From Daucus carota subsp. sativus (taxonomy: Eukaryota; Streptophyta; Magnoliopsida; Apiales; Apiaceae): a DNA stretch of 64,000 bases. The notes under the pieces were generated by a model. The model saw only the letters and a list, made by a program, of their open reading frames with translations. It was not told the origin of the DNA and ran no database searches. How positions within the stretch are numbered: the first letter of the stretch is position 1; every line of letters begins with the position of its first letter. A program made the translations under genes and the position numbers. Below are positions 10,077-23,881 of this stretch, piece by piece. The stretch is from assembly GCF_001625215.2 (NCBI RefSeq), contig NC_030387.2:38029606-38093605 (forward strand), given 5' to 3'.

Positions 10077-11511
10077 GGCCAACATTTTAGGAATTACTTA
10101 CCTAATGGCTAATACGCCATTATAAATCATTAATTTTAATATAAATTTTATTATAAATTTTATTATTGAATACATGTAAAATGTGATTCTAAAATATATA
10201 ATACTAGCTATAACATATATCTATACTCCCTCCGTCCCCCTCAATTGTTTACATTGGAGGGGGACACGGAGACCAAGACAATGTATGAAAAATGAGTAAA
10301 GTTAGATGAAAAGTGGGTAAAGTGGTGGGACCTACAATATTTAATAATAGATTTGAGATAGTGGAAGAAAGTAGTGGGTGTAATAGTAGTTTTTATTGTT
10401 AAATATGAGATAGTAGGGGAAGATAGTGGGTGTAATGATGGGAAAAACTTACTATTTATAGTAACGTAAAGAAATGAGAGGGACATCCCAAAATAGTAAC
10501 TGTAAAGAAATGAGAGGGACAGAGGGAGTATTAAGTAATTTAACACATAAAATTTGCAGAAAAAAGATAATTTTCGAAACTGATTCTACAACAGAATAAT
10601 TCTGGATGTTTATTATTATGTTATAAAATAATGCTGAGATATTGCATAATTTTAGATTATTTTGGAATAAAAAATTGTATAACTTACTGGCAAAAAAAAT
10701 TTGTATAACTTTGTTTTCGATTTAATAATCAAAATTTGTAATTATATTCCATAAAAGAATAATAAATATACACATATATTATGTATATTTTTATAATGGT
10801 CCATGTAATAGATATGTTATGGAGTGCTATCCATAATAACTGTCGAGAATATATAACTTTTAATTTAAAGGATTAATGTGAAGCAAAGTAATTACTCTCC
10901 GTCGTTGTTTATCTTGGAGATGATTTATTAGGCCAACTTCAACCATGTATCCAAATTTGGATTACCAAATGAAAATTTAGGGTGGGATCCAAATCCTATT
11001 CCAACCATGTGATCCAAATATAGATCCAAATTCATTCATCCTTATAATATTCATATAGGATAGCACTCCACAGCATACCCTCTTATATGTATGAAGTTAC
11101 GTAGCACACCATTATAAATATATACATATATACATAATATATATTCTATTATATTTTTTATGAAATATAATTACAAATTTTGATTATTAAACCGAAAACG
11201 AAGTTCCTACAATTTTTTTATTCCAAAGATCATCTAAAATTATGCAATATCTCAACATGATTCTACAACAGAATAATCATCATCCAGAATTATTCTGTTG
11301 TAGAATCAGTTTCGAAAATATACTTTGTTCATCAAATGTTAAGTGTTAAATTACTTAAAATAGATATATTTTATAGTATTCTATATTAGAATCACGTTTT
11401 ATATGTATTCTATAACAGAATTTATAATAAAATTGATGATTTATAGTAGCGCACTATGTAACTCCATATAAGGAGTCCTCTCTAGAATGTTGGCCTATTC
11501 ATATACTTTGA
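10077..11511. repeat. Inverted pair of related MITE-like elements
   Basis: Left copy 10077-10832 starts TAGGCCAACATT and ends GGAGTGCTATCC. Right copy 11058-11511 starts GGATAGCACTCC and ends AATGTTGGCCTA, so they are inverted. Shared internal words include ACAACAGAATAATTCTGGA and the flanks of CAAAATTTGTAATTATA. The left copy is longer because a Stowaway MITE (10226-10528) sits inside it. The pair could form a large hairpin RNA. Confidence 0.6.
10226..10528. mobile_element. Stowaway-type MITE
   Basis: 303 bp, with terminal inverted repeats CTCCCTCCGTCC...GGACAGAGGGAG flanked by TA on both sides (10224-10225 and 10529-10530), the hallmark of Stowaway/Tc1-mariner MITEs. A related copy in the opposite orientation lies at about 43612-43893. 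Confidence 0.88.
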
Positions 11512-12479
11512 TTTCAAATATTTTAAAAAATGATTAACTAATTTATCATTAATTATAATAATAAAATTAACGACTACATAAAAATAAAATATTACAAAAT
11601 AATTCGAAAAGGTTAAAATTGTACATAAAAATAAATTAAAAGTATTAAAATATTACATTAAAATACTGATTCTCAGAATTAGTATATTTCTCCCACAAAT
11701 GCTCAATTAGTGCATTTCAAAGTTCAAGATGGATAATATTTATTTTTGATTTTTCTGTAGCGATTGATAAATTGTTGATATTTTATGTATTTTGAAATTA
11801 TATATATTTTGAAAATTTAATTTATAATTAATTATTTTTTAATTATATTCTAATCTTAATTAATCTATTTTTAATAACATTAACAAAATCATCAAATAAT
11901 AAAATGAGTAATATTTTAATGTTAAAAAGATTTGGATCAGAGTGAATAGTAGTGATCCAAATTTGGACCAGTACTATTGACTGATCTAAATTTGAATCAC
12001 TGAGTTCAGAGTGGTTTGGGACAAAAACTGGGTGAAATATTTTTGCAGAGTCGACATCTTTTTCCCTGAAGACGAAAGTAGTGTATTTTTAAATTCTACG
12101 TAATTATCTGGCATTGGCTTATTGCTCATAAGAAATTGAGCGAGTGAATGACTTAATAATATCTGCGACTTTGTATAGAGTATTATTTTTAAGGCTGCTG
12201 CTAGATAAAGACAAAGAGGAGCAGTACTTATATTAGTGTCGTATCCTCCCTGTAACCTGTTTGTACAGCAGCTTCAAGTCTCTTTGTAGTCGGCAAAAAG
12301 ACTGCTGACAGCTCAATGCTGGCAGCCTGGCATTTAATTATAAGGGGCTTTTTGTAAGTTAGTTAGAAGTGGTTATATCTATATGAAAAATAAATGTAAT
12401 TTATTATATAAATAAATGTAATTTATTATATAATTAAATGTAATATAATAATTTGATAATATAAAATGAAATATATAAC
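11512..12479. other. Intergenic spacer with MITE remnants
   Basis: No gene seen. ATCCAAATTTGG words at 10945-10960 and about 11970 may be the two ends of an older element that surrounds the right MITE copy. A short tandem array of AAATGTAATTTATTATATAA-like units lies at about 12391-12450. Confidence 0.4.
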
Positions 12480-12729
12480 ATCCTCCGTCCCCCTGAGTTG
12501 TATACATTGGGGGACGGGGACGCGGCACGGACTTTAATGCTCCTGTAAAGTGTAGTTGTGTAATTTATTTTTAAAATTTTCTTTTTCTGAATTAAAGTTT
12601 GGATGTTATATTTTTATTCAAAAAAGAAAAATCTCAAAAATAAGTTACGGAACTATATTTTATAAGAGCATCGAAATGCGTGTCGAGCAGTTGAAAAGAA
12701 ACGTATACAATTAAATGGGACAGAGGGAG
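12480..12729. mobile_element. Degenerate Stowaway MITE
   Basis: Left end TCCTCCGTCCCCCTGAG, right end GGGACAGAGGGAG followed by TA (12730-12731). The left terminal bases and TA are eroded, so it is older than the 10226 copy. Confidence 0.7.
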
Positions 12730-14064
12730 TAGTAAAAGTCTTCTCACATTATTATCTGTGATTCTTGGAGTTCTCTACCTAATTAAGTAATTATACAGGT
12801 CCTCTGACTCTGAGGCCTCAAGCAAGGCGTCCGCGATTGTGAACGGAGTACCATATTCAAATTTTTTATTTTTATTTTCTTGGTGTCTAAGCAGGAACGG
12901 ATTTATATTATAAAAAAATCTTAAATATTGATAGTTTTTTATGTTAATTACAAGATTATACATGCTAAACATATAAAACACTACCAAAATTTTTTAGAGT
13001 GGTTCTGTGCAAATGGCAGTGAGATTTTTCATGATGTCCATGGAAGTATAAATGCTATATATGATCACAAAACAAATTGAATAATGATCCGTTTGGGAAT
13101 CTGATTTCATTTAAAATTATCAATTTGATAAAGTAACTTATTTGGAAATTTAGATTTGGATTCCATTTGAAATCCACCCATTCAAATATTAGTATAAATC
13201 TGAGATTTTGAAATGTCAACTCAAATTGTCATTTGAAATTCATCATTTAAAATAAAATATATGTTTTCAAATGACCTCTAAAAGTTTTTGGCAAGCGGAA
13301 GGGGCAATGAGCAGAGTGTAACAAGAGCAGTGTTGAAGAATATAAGATCATGCTCAAAATCATAAACAAAAGAGGGTTAGCAAGGTGATCGCTGATAAAA
13401 AAAAGGTCAGTTTTTGTATGGATTTGCTGCATGAATCTAAAGAAAAACTAAATCTGATGGAGTGTTAGAGTTGGACTTGGACACTAGACTAAACACTCTG
13501 ACAGCAATTCTTAATTCAGTTGGTCCAGATGTTCAATAAAACTGGGCTGCCCAAACTGTTTAAATCATTAATTGTTTGATCCAGATCAAAATTTGCTAAA
13601 CTAGCTAATCACCAATTTATGAAAAAATCAGCTATATCACTTAAAGTTTGGACATGAAAAGACTTGGTTAAATTATACTGGTACAGGTGTTGCATGCATG
13701 TTTGTTTTCTTATCTTCTTATCCTCCGCCCAATAAATTTTGAGATATTTGACACGATTTACTGATTATAGATAAGAAATTATTTGTAAGTGAAGAATTTT
13801 TTTTAATTTATGTATTTGAACAATTTATTTATATTTATAACCTATCAGGTATAAAAAATTTTAATTATGATAATAAACTATCTTTTTAAAATAATTTTTT
13901 TTTTTTTATAAAATCAAATTTCTAAAATAAAATAACATACTAAAAAGAATTAGAATTTTCAATTTTAATTAGGATTCTACATATCTCTACATATGTTCTG
14001 GACCCTTCACCACTATTTTTCCTTCTGCTGAATCACTTTCTGTACGATCTTCCAAATTGTAACC
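12730..14064. other. Intergenic spacer and promoter region of the FNR gene
   Basis: AT-rich, no gene. 13090-13270 holds repeated 'ATTTGAAAT' words like those in the 351-bp repeat at 16556, suggesting a shared MITE family. No strong TATA box was identified close to the FNR start. Confidence 0.4.
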
Positions 14065-16480
<2,416 letters not shown>

Positions 16481-16555
16481 TTCCAGAAGCACAAGTTTTT
16501 TCAATACTGTAGTTTTCAGGATATAATCTTTAATAATATGTATGATCAATAATCT

Positions 16556-16906
16556 TTTAAGAAAATCCTAACTATAATCACATGTTATTAGTTTTCTTAT
16601 GAATTAAAGATTTTTATTTGAGTTATGGCCTGTTTGTGAATTTGGATTTCATTTGAAATTCTGCATTGGATCAAATGAAATGTTTCGATACATAGAAAAA
16701 AAATTGAATTTGAATTTCATTTGGAATTCATGATAAATAAAATATCCTGTGATACAAGTTTTCATGTTTGACTATCATATTTATATACATAAATCAATTT
16801 AATTGGGTTCATTTATTAGGGATAGATAATTTTTCTTAAGATGCGTAAATTTTTTGAAAAAATATGTAAAAGAGGACGGAGGGGGTATATTATGTTATTT
16901 TCTTGA
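16556..16906. repeat. 351-bp direct repeat, copy 1
   Basis: Appears identical by eye to 18597-18947 across its length. Begins TTTAAGAAAATCC and ends TTATTTTCTTGA. Inside it is a Stowaway-like end (GGACGGAGGGGGTATA). It lies in the 3' flank of the FNR gene. Confidence 0.85.
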
Positions 16907-18596
16907 AATAACCAATAATATTCACCACTACAGAATAGAGCAGACTAACCAATTCATTGGACATTAACTCAGCCTTTGTTACGAATTTGATGAACTTCTC
17001 GACAATAATCCCCGAGGTTTCCATAAACCTAAATCGATTCAAACATTAAACTAAGAATTAGTTGCATGCATTGAGTGTAATGGAAAATAAACATAAAAAA
17101 CGAAATGAAACCAAACCAGCAAGTGAAAACTGCAAACAACGGAGACTTGAAATGGAGTCTTCAGCTGTTCTTGAAGAAGAGTACTACGGGTCTGACCTTT
17201 GAAAAAAGAGAAAACACTGTAATGACAGTGTATTATTGCTTTAATGTAGCTGTTACCAGAATCATAAAGTTTAAGACAATTTAATTTACTTTATTTTGGA
17301 ATACTTTAAGTTAGGTAGGGAGTTACGTAAAATTAATGGCCATAACTTCAAATACTATCATTTTAACCAAACATGATCATCACTTTTGCTTATTCGTTTT
17401 AAAAATCATCTGTATTACTATTTTGTACGTTATAAAAACAAACATGATAATCTTGAAGAATTCTTTTTTCAGGATCATTTAAAAACAAACCAATAATTTT
17501 TTTTTTACAATTTTATAATTTTAAATGTGTTGTGATTATCGTTTAAATAATATTGAAATACATAACTTTTTCCCAAAAAGTTTATTTATAGAATTCTTAT
17601 ATAATATAATGTCTTAACAAAATTAAAACTTTGGTCTTCCGTATTATATTCTCTTTTTCTTAACACAATATACAGTGGGCTGTTTAGAATTACAAAATAC
17701 CTATCTCACTTAGGAGCCCATTACAAAATAATAACATCCGTTTGAGTTAGATGGGCCTAATCATCATGAAATTGGGCCGGAGTAGAGTTTAAAAATTTTT
17801 TGGGTACTAAGAAATTAGAATTTATAATATTTTGGTGGTTATTCATTTTATGAATTTTATAAAATAAATTAACATTCACACCTATATTTTGAAATAACAA
17901 TTTCAAAATTTGTAATATTGCAAAAGAATTTCATAAAAGTTACATTTATAATTATGTTTAAATAGAACATTCACATTAAAAAAGGTTGGGGTAAGAATAG
18001 TGCATACCACCGTAGAGTCACATGTATATGGAGTTCAGAATCATACAACTTCTTACATTAATTTTGTCTTTTTCTTCTTCTTTTTACAACATTTTTTTAA
18101 TCAATACAAACATAAATGCAGGACTTATAACGTTTATACTAACTATCAATTATGTTTGGACGATCTCAGACAATGAACATATTTTCTTTGTATCAGAATA
18201 TAATACAGTATCACTACAAATTATTGACTTATTTTGAAAATCTAAATTTCATCTGTTCCAAAGGAAAACACTAAAGTAAAAATTAAATACTTGATGGAGC
18301 TCAAAATCAATGAATATGATGACAATTTCACATATGTTCATTGTCTTCATTTTCAAACTTAATCGACATATCAATAAAAGCATATTATTGATATGTCGAA
18401 GAGATCAATAACAAATTTAATTTCTTAACAAAAAACAAAAGCCGAGAATTTTGCTTCGAAAATACATTAAATTCCTTTATAAATACAAACACCTTAATAT
18501 AACAAAAAATTTAATATTAAAATTTTAATATACTTCAATAATATTAATAAACAAAAAAATAATAGATTTCCCATGCGTAGCGGGCCTAAATACTAG
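16907..18596 (+). mobile_element. Possible Helitron fragment between the 351-bp repeats
   Basis: 1690 bp, AT-rich, no recognisable gene. Its right end, CCCATGCGTAGCGGG then CCTAAATA and CTAG (18593-18596), followed by T, matches the Helitron 3' pattern of a GC-rich hairpin about 10 bp before CTRR; the stem is imperfect. No convincing 5' TC terminus was found. A second, better Helitron end occurs at 51772. Confidence 0.45.
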
Positions 18597-18947
18597 TTTA
18601 AGAAAATCCTAACTATAATCACATGTTATTAGTTTTCTTATGAATTAAAGATTTTTATTTGAGTTATGGCCTGTTTGTGAATTTGGATTTCATTTGAAAT
18701 TCTGCATTGGATCAAATGAAATGTTTCGATACATAGAAAAAAAATTGAATTTGAATTTCATTTGGAATTCATGATAAATAAAATATCCTGTGATACAAGT
18801 TTTCATGTTTGACTATCATATTTATATACATAAATCAATTTAATTGGGTTCATTTATTAGGGATAGATAATTTTTCTTAAGATGCGTAAATTTTTTGAAA
18901 AAATATGTAAAAGAGGACGGAGGGGGTATATTATGTTATTTTCTTGA
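18597..18947. repeat. 351-bp direct repeat, copy 2
   Basis: Second copy, 2041 bp downstream of the first. It starts exactly at the base after the CTAG terminus at 18596. See the finding on this structure. Confidence 0.85.
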
Positions 18948-21900
18948 GAAGTAGAATTGAGTAAGAAAAATCGCTTGCTTGTATTTCAAAAAAAAATAAA
19001 AATCGCTTGCTTGTTCGTGATATGGGCCAGAAATATTTCCAAACTGAAGATTGGGCTGTCCAGGGTTTCTTTCAAATTTTTAATGGGCTCTAAGATGATG
19101 ATTCACTGTGATGCCATGCTTTCTAACTCAGCTAACCATAGTCCATACTCTTCCACGATTAAATTGTTTTGCTCTAGTCACTTGAAATTTGAAAAATCAT
19201 GAAATTCTTGGAAAAATATATTTGAACTTATTCTGACAATGATTGTCTTCTAATCATTGTTAAATATTGGGAGTATTTTACTACGTAATTATTTCTTAAT
19301 TTCGATTAGAAAGAAAAAAGATCACATATGAAAAATAAATAATAATATAGTATTTAAAAAATTATATAAAATTTTGTTTAGATTGTAAATATTTTTTTAT
19401 AATAAAATTTTTTTAGGAAACAGATTCTTGATAAAAAAAATATATAAATTTAACAGTAAGTTAATAATTCATACATTAAATAATAAAATATAAATTTTAA
19501 TGTTTTAAATATTTAGATAAGATTCTCAGCTCGATTTTATACTAGAGTAAGTACATTGGTGTTGGTCAAAATGGATGGCTAAATTATATAATTATATAAC
19601 AAAAATTTTGTCGAACCTGTAAAATGTTGTACTCTCGTTAGATTGACTATGCTAATGGATTATAATTTAAAATAATATGCATATTATATCAAATATCATA
19701 TTTTTTTGACATTTTGTTATGATAGAGTACATAGCCCTACAAATGTACTATATTTTCCATCGGTATATGTCTCATAAATTAATAAAAAAATATGTATCCT
19801 AATATAATCGAGTAATTTTAATAAATTATTAATAAATATATGAATATTATTTATTTATTTTTTGAAATCAGAATATATGAATATTATTAAAATTTAGTTA
19901 CATCTCTCACGAGTCACGAGTCTCACCAAATAAAAGCGAACAAGAATATAAGCTAATGATAGCGAAACACTTTACGCTAAATATATGCAGACTACACAAC
20001 AGCTATAGGAGTCGTAAAGAATCTTGAAAACTATATAATTGCACTAATGCAAAAATGGGAACAACTAATTAAAGTGATTATGCATGTGTGATGCAATAGT
20101 TAGGCAAAAACAGAATTATATCATGACGTCTTGACGTCTACCGAAAAAGATATAGAAAATAAAGTGTCTACAAATCTTGTCCATGTAATTTTCACTTTAA
20201 GTGAATTGAGGATGTTGATGGAAGTCATATTAGCACTAACAAACAATTAATTTTATTAATTTTTTGAATGAATGGTCAGGAAAATTGTCGATGACATTTG
20301 CCGAGGTTTCTACTTTAATCCGTTTTTAGGCGAGTTTCCTTAAAATGATAGCTTGAATTTGGTGTATGATTTATCTTTATCAAGACAATATTATGTATTG
20401 AGAGGTAAGTTATGAATGTATTGATTCCTATTTTAAATGTTTAAAATATAGTAAAGTAATAGTTAATTAAATTATAAATAATTAGAAAATTAATTTATTC
20501 TAAAAGAGACATATAACGGAGGGAATAGTAAATAAAAAGATTAAATATAGTGGAACGGGGGGCATTTTTGTTCCCTACATATAGATATTTCAATTTCTCT
20601 ACTTGAAAATTATATTTTCTAAATAAGAATGAAATAATTGGAGTTAGGTTTTTGGAGCAAAATCTTTAAATCTTGCCCCCTAAGACACTCTAATATGTTA
20701 TAATCTAGATTTCTAAAATTATTTTTCTCAGAAAATATTATAACAAGAGGGCAAGAAGTTAAAAAAGGATTAGAACTCACTTTCATGGCAACGGAGAAAG
20801 AAGATGCATAGAAAGAGATAGAAGACATAAAGTTGCGATGTATATATTTAGCAAAAAAACAAAGTTGCAATAGGAGGAAAATATTATGCGCTTGATCAGG
20901 GATCTGCTTTTAAGTTTCCCACTTTAATAATGAAGCAAACAAGAAGCTGGAATCCGATAGAAATATAATACGTTTTTCTTGCATGGAATGGAACGATGAA
21001 AGATTAGAATAAAAAATTATATAGAAGTTTTAAGTAGAATGAAGAAAGTACGAGAGAATAGTGACAAAATATAGATGTATTTAGTTTCTTTTAAGAAAGA
21101 TCGTAAAGAATTATGATGTAGAAATTGAATAAGAATTCATTCCAAAACAGGTGGGTTAAAATTATATTTAAAATAGTAAGAATAATATTATTACAAGAAT
21201 GAAAATTATATACATTTTTTTTAATCAACACCATTTTAAAGTATAAAATTCATTTCATTCACTCCAAGTGAATTTCACGGAGATTGTTTAACAAATTGAA
21301 TTTCAACCCAACATTTTTATTGTCTATAACATTAACCAAGTATATGTGTTGTATATATATGATCCACTTCTGTAATTAGCTGAATAATAATTCTGAAATT
21401 ATTTCATAAGGTCTTGAATAATTGATAACATATTTTAATATAAAATATTACTATATATACTCCTGGAAAAAGTAACTCAGAAAATAACATCTCAAAGTTT
21501 ATGCTGGAGAATAAGGTCGGTAATGACAAATTGAATTCGATCTAGATATACAAAAAGTTTCCTGAACTCTCTCATAAAATATCTATAAAACTAACACAAA
21601 ATAAACATTAGTATCTATTGATATTGATTTTGACCCCCAAATTACTAGTAGCCGTTTGACATTATACGACATCGAAGGTCGTATAGCGAGGGTGAAAGCA
21701 TGACACTATGACAGTGAGATCCTTCTTGTTTTGGCATAATAATTCATGGAAAATATTCTTTTCCACGACCAAAAAAGCAAAAGACCAGTGATAATCCGAG
21801 TGACTGACACGTGTCCCACCCATTTGGAATATGAATGATCAATGATTATGCAGAGAAAATATAAGTGTGCATGCGAAATGATTTTTCAATTGACCATACA

Positions 21901-22600
21901 TACAAATATACAATATGTTTGCTCTATGATGTTTGTTTAAACTATAAAAAAATGTTTAACTAGCTGATTTATAAACTTCAATACTTATCTTCTAGTTTAC
22001 AAATTTTTTTAAAAAAAGTTAAATATTAACACTAAAATCATTATCATAATAGATAAACCAAAATAATAAGCTAAATAATAGTATTGTGAAGTTGGGAACC
22101 GAAACTAAAGGATTCGAGATTTATCAAAATTGAATCAAATTAACGTAAACTAATAAATTGATAATATATTAGTCAAAAAAGATAATTAAAAGTCTTAAAT
22201 AAATAAAAAAAATTAAAATACCCGAACCTTAAACATCCATGTGTGATGATATGTAGCGGTGCTTTCTTTATAACCGAATTCTAAACAAATATACAAAACA
22301 TGTGTATGTCACATTGTGAGTTGTGACTGCAGTCATATTCAGTCGGTCATGGGGCACAATGTTCAAAAAAGCTTATGTAAAACCAATGAAATTGCAAAGC
22401 ATTTTGTGCCACGTGTTTTTTTATGCTCATCACAACAATTCAAAGAGAAGATGTTTTGGAATTGACGCGCATTCGTTATACAAACAAACAAGAATAGCAC
22501 TAGAGATTTTTCTAGCATTTTTTATGCAACACTTATCTATTTCTTATTTTCTTCTCTTTACACTCTTCACCTCTTCGTGTTTCTCATTGCTGAATTTTGT
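18948..22600. other. Long AT-rich intergenic region
   Basis: No gene is supported; the longest reading frames (under 100 codons) have no domain features. A palindromic G-box, GACACGTGTC, is at 21806-21815 and another CACGTG at 22410-22415, both possibly part of the distal promoter of the thaumatin-like gene. Confidence 0.5.
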
Positions 22601-22601
22601 T

Positions 22602-22609
22602 TATAAATA
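22602..22609 (+). promoter_or_regulatory. TATA box of the thaumatin-like gene
   Basis: TATAAATA, 129 bp upstream of the ATG, followed by a C/T-rich leader. Position and sequence are typical for a plant promoter. Confidence 0.8.
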
Positions 22610-22737
22610 GCAGCCTCTGCCCATTACTACAACTCCCTTTCACCACTCAATTCTCTGAAAACTCCTCTTTAGTTCTGTTCTCATACTTAAAATACCTATT
22701 CGGTCCTTACAATTGTTTATAACAAATTCGTTGCCTA

Positions 22738-23881
22738 ATGGCACAAATTCCGAAGCTGATTGTGTGTCTTTCCATGCTAATTATTCTAAAAGGTATGTCA
22801 AAAAGATTTTTCATTCGGTTTAGATTTTAGAATAGTTTTTCGAGATTTTTTTAATATGACATGTTTTTAATATTCGATACTGATGCAGGTGTTTGGTGTA
22901 CCACGTTTACGTTTGTTAACAAGTGTGACTATACAGTGTGGCCAGGAATTCTAGGCAGTCCGAGCTTGGGTACCACAGGGTTTGAGCTAGCCAAGGGAAC
23001 ATCACAGTCCTTCCAGGCTCCAGCCGGTTGGTCAGGCCGGTTCTGGGGCAGAACCGGCTGCAATTTTGACGGATCAGGTCAGGGCTCGTGCAAAACTGCA
23101 GATTGCGGCTCAGGCCAAGTTGAGTGCAATGGCGCAGGAGCCACACCCCCAGCTACCCTAGCCGAGTTCACACTCGGCTCAGGTAGCCAGGACTTCTATG
23201 ATGTGAGCCTGGTTGATGGCTACAACATACAGATGATGGTTGAGGTGACTGGAGGGTCGGGTCCTTGTGCATCGACAGGTTGCATTGAGGACTTGAACCT
23301 CAGGTGTCCTGCTGAGCTCAAGGTGGAGGGTGGCAGCGCTTGCAATAGCGCCTGCACGGCCTTTGCCACCCCTGAGTACTGCTGTAAAGGCGAATTCAAT
23401 TCGCCTACAGCTTGTGCTCCTTCAATTTACTCACAAATATTCAAGACCGCGTGTCCAAGATCCTATAGCTATGCTTATGATGATAAAACAAGTACATTTA
23501 CTTGCACAGACGCGGATTATATCATGACATTCTGTCCAAATCACCCAAGGTATAACAAATTTATCATTAGAACTCGATTCCTCAGTACCAATTTGTAATG
23601 TATCATCAATTAGCATGTGAATTATGACTAACTTTCAGCTTTTATTAATGTGGCACAGTTCAAAAGCTACAAGAGATTCACCGGATACAAGTGAAGGATC
23701 AGGGTCAGGGTCAGGGTCTGATTCAGGATCCGGGACAGAGTCTACGACGTTGTCAGATGGATGGTTAGCAAACTTGGCAACCGGAGAGTCCAGTAGAGCA
23801 TACAGTTTTGGTGCTGCACAAATTGTTGGATTTGTCATTGCTGCTATATCTGTTACATTCAGTTTTACGCGATCTTCGTAG
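22738..23881 (+). CDS. Thaumatin-like (PR-5 family) protein with probable GPI anchor
   Basis: Three exons: 22738-22792, 22889-23549, 23659-23881; 312 aa. Residues 1 to about 23 are a secretion signal (hydrophobic LIVCLSMLIIL). The thaumatin domain follows (FTFVNKCDYTVWPG ... MTFCPN) with the family signature GRTGCNFDGSGQGSCKTADC and many cysteines expected to form disulfides. Acidic-cleft residues (Arg in GRTGC, Glu in LAEFTL, Asp in SLVDGYNIQ) are in place, as in glucan-binding, antifungal PR-5 proteins. Exon 3 adds a tail unlike plain PR-5: a Ser/Gly/Asp linker (about 248-265) and a hydrophobic C-terminus (AAQIVGFVIAAISVTFSF), which suggests GPI attachment to the plasma membrane. A single C-terminal membrane helix is the alternative. 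No kinase domain is present. Confidence 0.9.

Noticed and set aside
10241-10546. Minus-strand 101-codon frame, also seen at 43607-43807 on the plus strand
   Set aside because: Both are the interior of the same Stowaway MITE family in opposite orientations, not a conserved protein.
16556-18947. LTR retrotransposon with 351-bp LTRs
   Set aside because: Repeat ends are TTTAAG/TCTTGA, with no primer-binding site or polypurine tract and no gag-pol remnants in 1690 bp.
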